Source: Domibacillus enclensis (GTDB lineage: Bacteria > Bacillota > Bacilli > Bacillales > Domibacillaceae). From it: a stretch of DNA of 64,000 nt. Under the pieces are notes generated by a model, which did no database searches, was not told the origin of the DNA, and saw nothing but the letters and a program-made list of their open reading frames with translations. Positions 58,842-64,000 of the stretch are shown here, one piece after another. Numbering within the stretch: the first letter of the stretch is position 1; each line of letters starts with the position of its first letter. The stretch covers positions 434,001-498,000 of the forward strand of contig NZ_FTLX01000003.1 of assembly GCF_900156125.1 (NCBI RefSeq), read 5' to 3'. The translations under genes were made by a program, and so were the position numbers.

Positions 58842-60311
58842 ATGTCAACTGTACATTCGGAATTACAATTCTTGCAGAACTATATAAATGGGGAATGGAT
58901 GGACTCAGTTTCAGGTAAATTCGAAACGGTCGTGAACCCGGCAACCGGCGAAGAGATCGCACAGGTGCCATTGTCGTCAAAAGAGGATGTTCAACGGGCA
59001 GTTGAAGCAGCAGAGAAAGCGTTTCAATCCTGGTCGCAAACAGCGGTGCCAAAGCGCGCCCGCATCTTGTTCAAGTACCAGCAGCTGCTCGTCGACAATT
59101 GGGAAGAGCTGGCGAAGCTGATCACGATTGAAAACGGAAAAAGCTTGTCTGAAGCAATGGGTGAAGTGCAGCGCGGCATTGAATGTGTGGAGTTTGCCGC
59201 CGGTGCGCCGACGCTCATGATGGGCAGTCAGCTCCCGGACATTGCGACGAACATTGAATCCGGCATGTACCGCTACCCGGTGGGTGTTGTCGGCGGGATC
59301 ACCCCATTCAATTTCCCAATGATGGTGCCGTGCTGGATGTACCCGCTGGCGATCGCGTGCGGCAACACATTTGTTTTGAAGCCATCCGAGCGTACACCGT
59401 TGCTCGCGGCAAAATTAGTCGACTTGTTTAAAGAAGCCGGCCTTCCTGACGGGGTGCTGAATATTGTGAACGGCGCACACGATGTGGTCAACGGCTTATT
59501 AGAGCACCCGGACGTAAAAGCGATCTCCTTTGTTGGCTCGCAGCCGGTCGCCGAATATGTGTACAAAACAGGCGCAGCGAACTTGAAACGCGTGCAGGCA
59601 CTGGCTGGTGCGAAAAACCACTCGATTGTGCTGGCCGATGCAAACTTGGATTTGGCGGCGAAAGAAGTCACGGCAGCGGCATTCGGCTCAGCCGGCGAGC
59701 GCTGCATGGCGGCAGCGGTTGTGGCCGTAGAAGACAGCATCGCCGATGAATTCATCGCCAAGCTGAAAGAAGCCGCGGACAACATTAAAATCGGCAACGG
59801 CCTGGACGACGGCGTGTTCCTTGGCCCGATCATCCGCGAAGGAGCGAAAGAACGGACGATTGGCTACATTGAAGCCGGCATCGAGCAGGGTGCGACGCTT
59901 GTGCGCGATGGACGCGAGGATGCAGCGGCGAAAGGGGACGGCTATTTCCTCGGCGCGACGATTTTCGATCACGTGACACAGGAAATGTCGATTTGGCAGG
60001 ATGAAATTTTTGCGCCGGTTCTTTCGATTGTCCGCGTAAAAGATTTGGCAGAAGGCGTTCAAGTGGCGAATGAATCCACACTCGCGAATGGCGCCTGCCT
60101 GTACACGGATAGCGCAGCCGCTGTACGCCAGTTCCGGGAAACAATCGATGCGGGCATGCTCGGCATTAACGTCGGCGTCCCGGCACCAATGGCGTTCTTC
60201 CCATTCTCGGGCTACAAAAATTCATTCTACGGCGACCTGCATGCGAACGGCAAAGACGGCGTCGAGTTTTATACACGCAAGAAAATGGTTACAGCACGCT
60301 ACATGAAATAA
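58842..60311 (+). CDS. iolA: Methylmalonate-semialdehyde dehydrogenase
   Basis: A 489-residue CoA-acylating aldehyde dehydrogenase. Catalytic Cys288 is in [10 protein letters not shown]; other conserved stretches are [20 protein letters not shown] and [10 protein letters not shown]-like [12 protein letters not shown]. In the inositol pathway it turns malonate semialdehyde into acetyl-CoA and CO2. Length agrees with IolA (about 487). TGAGGAGGACT precedes the ATG. Base composition is visibly more GC-rich than the preceding genes, with many GCG, GGC and CTG codons. A hairpin lies between it and iolB. Confidence 0.93.
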   Translation: MSTVHSELQFLQNYINGEWMDSVSGKFETVVNPATGEEIAQVPLSSKEDVQRAVEAAEKAFQSWSQTAVPKRARILFKYQQLLVDNWEELAKLITIENGKSLSEAMGEVQRGIECVEFAAGAPTLMMGSQLPDIATNIESGMYRYPVGVVGGITPFNFPMMVPCWMYPLAIACGNTFVLKPSERTPLLAAKLVDLFKEAGLPDGVLNIVNGAHDVVNGLLEHPDVKAISFVGSQPVAEYVYKTGAANLKRVQALAGAKNHSIVLADANLDLAAKEVTAAAFGSAGERCMAAAVVAVEDSIADEFIAKLKEAADNIKIGNGLDDGVFLGPIIREGAKERTIGYIEAGIEQGATLVRDGREDAAAKGDGYFLGATIFDHVTQEMSIWQDEIFAPVLSIVRVKDLAEGVQVANESTLANGACLYTDSAAAVRQFRETIDAGMLGINVGVPAPMAFFPFSGYKNSFYGDLHANGKDGVEFYTRKKMVTARYMK

Positions 60312-60316
60312 TTGGA

Positions 60317-60338
60317 GGGGGCTGTGTTCAACAGCCCT
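60317..60338 (+). promoter_or_regulatory. Hairpin between iolA and iolB
   Basis: GGGCTGT (60319-60325) pairs with ACAGCCC (60331-60337) over a 5-base loop, extended by wobbles. The T run is short. Likely a processing or partial termination point. Confidence 0.5.
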
Positions 60339-60364
60339 TCCTATTCAAACAGGAGGTACATAAG

Positions 60365-61180
60365 ATGAGTCGATTGCTTCAAAAACCAATGAAAAAAAAC
60401 CAGTCAAAAGGCGTTACACTCGTTCATGACCTAACACTTGAAAATTCTCCTCTCGAATATGTCGGATTTAAAGTCATTGACTTGTCTCCTGGCGCCAAGT
60501 ATACGGAATCACTGTCTAAAACAGAATGCTGCATTGTCGCACTTACGGGCAAGATTCATGTCACCGTGGGAAGCGAAAAATTCCGTAACCTTGGTACACG
60601 TGAAAATGTGTTTGAGAAAATGCCGACAGACAGCGTCTACGTATCCAATGATCAAACATTTCAAGTAGAAGGCGCAACGGCTGCCCGCGTAGCATTGTGC
60701 TACTCGCCATCTCAGGATCAGCTTCCGACCAAACACATTAAAGCATCCGATGTCGCCGTTGAAAACCGGGGCATTCTGAGTAATAAACGGATGGTGCACA
60801 ACATTTTACCGGACTCTGACCCAACGGCCAACAGCTTGCTTGTCGTTGAGGTTTATACAGAAAACGGAAACTGGTCCAGCTACCCGCCGCACAAGCACGA
60901 CCAGGACAATCTTCCAGATGAGTCGTTTTTGGAAGAATCGTATTACCATGAAATGAACCCGCCGCAGGGCTTTGTGTTCCAGCGCGTATATACCGATGAC
61001 CGGTCGATTGACGAAACGATGACGGTGGAAAACAGCGATGTGGTCCTGGTTCCTGCAGGCTACCATCCAGTTGGCGTACCGGATGGCTATAAGTCATATT
61101 ATTTAAATGTCATGGCTGGCCCGACACGGATTTGGAAGTTTCACAATGATCCAGACCATGAGTGGATTTTAAAACGTTAA
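60365..61180 (+). CDS. iolB: 5-deoxy-glucuronate isomerase
   Basis: A 271-residue cupin protein matching IolB, which isomerises 5-deoxy-glucuronate to 2-deoxy-5-keto-gluconate. The bicupin metal motif is visible as SYPPHKHDQDNLPDESFLEE, followed by EESYYHEMNPPQGFVFQRVY. ACAGGAGGTACATAAG precedes the ATG. It is less GC-rich than iolA, iolC and iolD around it. Length is typical. Confidence 0.95.
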   Translation: MSRLLQKPMKKNQSKGVTLVHDLTLENSPLEYVGFKVIDLSPGAKYTESLSKTECCIVALTGKIHVTVGSEKFRNLGTRENVFEKMPTDSVYVSNDQTFQVEGATAARVALCYSPSQDQLPTKHIKASDVAVENRGILSNKRMVHNILPDSDPTANSLLVVEVYTENGNWSSYPPHKHDQDNLPDESFLEESYYHEMNPPQGFVFQRVYTDDRSIDETMTVENSDVVLVPAGYHPVGVPDGYKSYYLNVMAGPTRIWKFHNDPDHEWILKR

Positions 61181-61206
61181 CCCAATTAAAGGAGCGGTGA
61201 AGCCGG

Positions 61207-62190
61207 ATGAATTATACATTTAATAATAAAAAAGAACTTGATGTGATCGCGATCGGGCGTGCCTGCATCGACTTAAATGCAAACGAATACAACCAGCCGA
61301 TGGAAGAGACGATGACGTTTACGAAATACGTCGGCGGCTCGCCGGCCAACGTGGCAATCGGCAGCGCGAAGCTTGGACTGAACGTTGGTTTTATCGGCAA
61401 ATTAGCCGATGATCAGCACGGTCGGTTTATCGAGCAGTACATGCGTAATGCCGGTATCGATACATCAAACATGGTGACAGACAAAGAGGGCCACAAAACA
61501 GGCCTGGCGTTCACGGAAATTTTAAGCCCGGACGAGTGCAGCATCCTCATGTACCGGGATGATGTAGCGGATCTCTATCTTGAGCCATCTGAAGTGAGCG
61601 AAGACTACATCCAGCAAGCGAAAATCCTGTTGGTGTCCGGTACAGCGCTCGCCAAAAGCCCGTCACGGGAAGCCGTTTTAAAAGCCGTCAGCCTGGCGAA
61701 AAAGCACGGCGTGAAAATTGTCTTTGAACTGGACTACCGCCCGTACACATGGACGTCGCCGGACGAAACAGCGGTGTATTACATGCTGGTCGCCGAGCAG
61801 TCGGATATCGTCATCGGCACGCGCGATGAGTTTGATGTAATGGAAAACATAAAAAACGGCGACAACAATGCCACGATTGAAAACCTATTCAACCATTCGG
61901 CTGATCTTGTCGTGATCAAGCACGGGGTAGAAGGGTCGTATGCGTATGCCAAAACAGGCGAGACCTTCCGCGCCCGCGCTTACAAAACAAACGTCTTAAA
62001 AACATTCGGCGCAGGAGATTCATATGCTTCCGCCTTTCTTTATGCCCTGGTCAGCGGCAAGGACATTGAAACGGCACTGAAATATGGAAGCGCCTCCGCG
62101 TCCATCGTGGTCAGCAAGCACAGCTCGTCCGATGCGATGCCTATTGCTTCTGACATTGAGCAGCTGATTGAAGCAGGCGTACACGTATAA
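61207..62190 (+). CDS. iolC: 5-dehydro-2-deoxygluconokinase
   Basis: A 327-residue PfkB-family kinase. GGSPANVAIGSAKLGLNVGF is the substrate motif and TFGAGDSYASAF the catalytic GAGD motif. It phosphorylates 2-deoxy-5-keto-gluconate before aldol cleavage. AAAGGAGCGGTG precedes the ATG. Base composition is GC-rich, like iolA. IolJ, the aldolase for the next step, is not in this window and may follow iolD; LacD is a different family. Confidence 0.93.
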   Translation: MNYTFNNKKELDVIAIGRACIDLNANEYNQPMEETMTFTKYVGGSPANVAIGSAKLGLNVGFIGKLADDQHGRFIEQYMRNAGIDTSNMVTDKEGHKTGLAFTEILSPDECSILMYRDDVADLYLEPSEVSEDYIQQAKILLVSGTALAKSPSREAVLKAVSLAKKHGVKIVFELDYRPYTWTSPDETAVYYMLVAEQSDIVIGTRDEFDVMENIKNGDNNATIENLFNHSADLVVIKHGVEGSYAYAKTGETFRARAYKTNVLKTFGAGDSYASAFLYALVSGKDIETALKYGSASASIVVSKHSSSDAMPIASDIEQLIEAGVHV

Positions 62191-62217
62191 ATTTTGATTG
62201 AAAAGAGATGACATAAC

Positions 62218-64000
62218 ATGAGAACAGTAAGATTAACAACCGCGCAAGCGTTAATTCGATTTTTAAATCAACAGTATATTCAAGTGGATGGCGAAGAAAC
62301 GCCATTCGTGGAAGGCATGTTTAACATTTTCGGCCACGGCAACGTGCTGGGCATCGGCCAGGCGCTCGAGCAGGACCCGGGCCACTTAAAGGTGTACCAG
62401 GGCAAAAATGAGCAGGGGATGGCCCATGCGGCAATCGCCTTCAGCCGTGAAAAGCTGCGCCGCAAAATTTATGCGGTGACGACATCGGCGGGCCCAGGCT
62501 CGGCCAACTTGATCGCTGCCGCGGGCACGGCACTGGCGAATAACATCCCGGTGCTCCTGCTTCCGGCGGATACGTTCGCCTCGCGCCAGCCAGACCCGGT
62601 GCTGCAGCAGCTCGAGCACGAGCACAGCACAGCGGTCACCACGAACGAAGCGTTTATGGCGGTTTCCCGCTACTGGGACCGGGTGACGCGTCCGGAACAA
62701 ATCATGTCAGCCCTCATCCGTGCCTTTGAAGTGATGACGGATCCGTCGAAAGCCGGCCCGGCGACCATCTGCATCGCACAGGATGTGGAAGGCGAAGCGT
62801 TTGACTATCCAGAATCGTTTTTTGAAAAACGTGTTCACTATTTAGATCGTAAGCCAGCCATTCAGCGGGAGTTGGACGGGGCAGCGGAGCGCATCAAGGC
62901 AAGCAAAAAACCGATGATCATTGTCGGCGGCGGTGCCCGCTATTCCGGTGCCCGCGACATCTTAAAGCAACTTTCGGAAAAACACAACATTCCGCTCGTG
63001 GAAACACAGGCAGGCAAATCAACTGTTGAGGTATCATTCCAAAATAATTTGGGTGGACTGGGTATTTTGGGTACCTCTGCGGCCAACAGAGCAGCGGCAG
63101 AAGCAGACCTTGTCATCGGCGTCGGCACGCGCTACACCGACTTTACAACGTCTTCGAAAACACAATTTGATTTTGACACAACTTCATTCCTAAACATAAA
63201 CGTGAGCCGTTTGCAGGCGTATAAGATGGACGCGTTTCAGGTTGTGGCCGATGCCAAAGCAGCGCTGGAGCAGCTGGCACCGCTTTTGGACGGCTACGAA
63301 ACAGCATTCGGCGCCTCACTTTCAGAATGGAAAACGGAATGGCTGGCAGAACGCGATCGGCTGGCAAATGTGACCTTCAGCCGAGATGATTTTTCGCCTG
63401 AAATCAAGGAGCAGTTTTCACAGGACAATCTGAATGAATATGCGGATGCATTGGGGACCGAATTTACACAGACGTCGGCCTTGATTACGGCTAATGAAGC
63501 CGTTGAGCCTGGCAGCATTGTGGTCGGCTCGGCCGGGTCGCTGCCAGGGGATTTACAGCGGCTCTGGCATTCGGATGTGCCGAATACGTACCATCTAGAA
63601 TACGGCTACTCGTGCATGGGCTACGAGGTGGCCGGTGCGCTAGGGGCAAAGCTGGCTCATCCGGATCGTGAAGTGTATGCGGCGGTTGGGGATGGCAGTT
63701 TCCTGATGCTTCATACCGAGCTTGTCACGGCGATTCAATACGGACAGAAGATCAACATTCTCCTGTTTGATAACTCGGGCTACGGCTGCATTAATAATCT
63801 GCAAATGGACAACGGCGGCGGCAGCTATTTCTGTGAATTCCGTACGCATGACCATCAGATTATGAATATTGACTATGCGAAACTGGCTGAAGCCTATGGA
63901 GCTAAATCATATAAAGCCAATACAGCTGAAGAGCTTGCGGCGGCCATTGAAGATGCGAAAAAGCAGTCCGTTTCCACGCTCATTGAAATGAAAGTGCTGC
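62218..64000 (+). CDS. iolD: 3D-(3,5/4)-trihydroxycyclohexane-1,2-dione hydrolase, cut by window end
   Basis: A thiamine-diphosphate enzyme of the acetolactate-synthase type that opens the ring of the dehydrated ketoinositol. The frame runs from ATG 62218 to the last base with no stop; about 594 codons are present of the usual 635-645. Motifs include the conserved Glu in FVEGMFNIFGHGNVLGIG and the ThDP-binding segment GDGSFLMLHTELVTAIQYG ending in LLFDNSGYGCINN. A weak site, AAGAGATGA, precedes the start, perhaps because translation is coupled to iolC 27 bases upstream. Base composition is GC-rich. Confidence 0.93.
   Translation, partial: MRTVRLTTAQALIRFLNQQYIQVDGEETPFVEGMFNIFGHGNVLGIGQALEQDPGHLKVYQGKNEQGMAHAAIAFSREKLRRKIYAVTTSAGPGSANLIAAAGTALANNIPVLLLPADTFASRQPDPVLQQLEHEHSTAVTTNEAFMAVSRYWDRVTRPEQIMSALIRAFEVMTDPSKAGPATICIAQDVEGEAFDYPESFFEKRVHYLDRKPAIQRELDGAAERIKASKKPMIIVGGGARYSGARDILKQLSEKHNIPLVETQAGKSTVEVSFQNNLGGLGILGTSAANRAAAEADLVIGVGTRYTDFTTSSKTQFDFDTTSFLNINVSRLQAYKMDAFQVVADAKAALEQLAPLLDGYETAFGASLSEWKTEWLAERDRLANVTFSRDDFSPEIKEQFSQDNLNEYADALGTEFTQTSALITANEAVEPGSIVVGSAGSLPGDLQRLWHSDVPNTYHLEYGYSCMGYEVAGALGAKLAHPDREVYAAVGDGSFLMLHTELVTAIQYGQKINILLFDNSGYGCINNLQMDNGGGSYFCEFRTHDHQIMNIDYAKLAEAYGAKSYKANTAEELAAAIEDAKKQSVSTLIEMKVL

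Noticed and set aside
59273-59833. Minus-strand 186-codon frame inside iolA
   Set aside because: It results from the GC-rich codon use of iolA; no start signals and alanine/serine-rich low-complexity translation.

Overview
The window looks like a chromosomal segment of a low- to moderate-GC, spore-forming Gram-positive bacterium of the Bacillaceae/Planococcaceae type. The reasons are strong AGGAGG-type ribosome binding sites, frequent GTG and TTG starts, Bacillus-style Zur boxes, YesM/YesN-type two-component pairs, a SpoIIP-like sporulation amidase and C30-carotenoid (staphyloxanthin-type) genes. I cannot name the species from sequence alone. No rRNA, tRNA, CRISPR array or intact transposon was seen.

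Layout. (1) 1-8 kb: the end of a citrate-type (CitMHS) transporter, then a galactitol locus. Here gatABC (PTS uptake) and gatD (galactitol-1-P dehydrogenase) lie divergently from lacC-lacD (tagatose-6-P kinase and tagatose-1,6-bisP aldolase), with two closely related DeoR regulators. (2) 8-17.6 kb: a fructan-type locus with a three-component sensor (lipoprotein, YesM-like kinase, YesN-like regulator), an ABC importer, a GH32 beta-fructosidase and a DUF624 protein. (3) 17.6-22 kb: a DHA2 efflux pump with a divergent TetR regulator, then an accessory patch with a nuclease-fold-like protein, an N-terminally truncated HipA-like kinase and a small partner. (4) 22-25.7 kb: a zinc-starvation island with four Zur-box-like sites: a broken (2Fe-2S) ferredoxin gene, zinc-free ribosomal protein S14, FolE2 and an FAD-binding protein. 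(5) 25.8-36.5 kb: a frameshifted spoIIP, a DUF305 protein, an esterase, crtP-aldH-crtQ carotenoid tailoring genes, an AlbA_2/RecG-like regulator and an Asp/Glu-racemase-like protein.

(6) 36.6-44.4 kb: a second YesMN pair divergent from an LplB/LplC/LplA-type ABC importer with another DUF624 gene, and no glycosidase to name its sugar. (7) 44.4-49.7 kb: a LysR/MFS pair, a patch of small and broken genes, a GNAT acetyltransferase, a DinB-fold protein and, between them, a compact type I toxin-antitoxin locus. In that locus a holin-like peptide gene is overlapped at its 3' end by an antisense RNA with its own promoter and terminator. (8) 49.8-64 kb: an inositol catabolic region. A divergent AraC regulator faces a run of genes encoding Gfo/Idh/MocA dehydrogenases, an IolE-like protein, a ribose-type ABC importer, iolG, iolA, iolB, iolC and iolD, the last cut by the window edge.

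Several genes carry single-base lesions (spoIIP, the ferredoxin, an amber stop in one Gfo/Idh gene, a homopolymer shift at 47.43 kb). These may be real decay or sequencing error; raw reads would decide. The most distinctive loci are the type I toxin/antisense pair with a possible AUU start, the Zur island, and the truncated HipA-like module.
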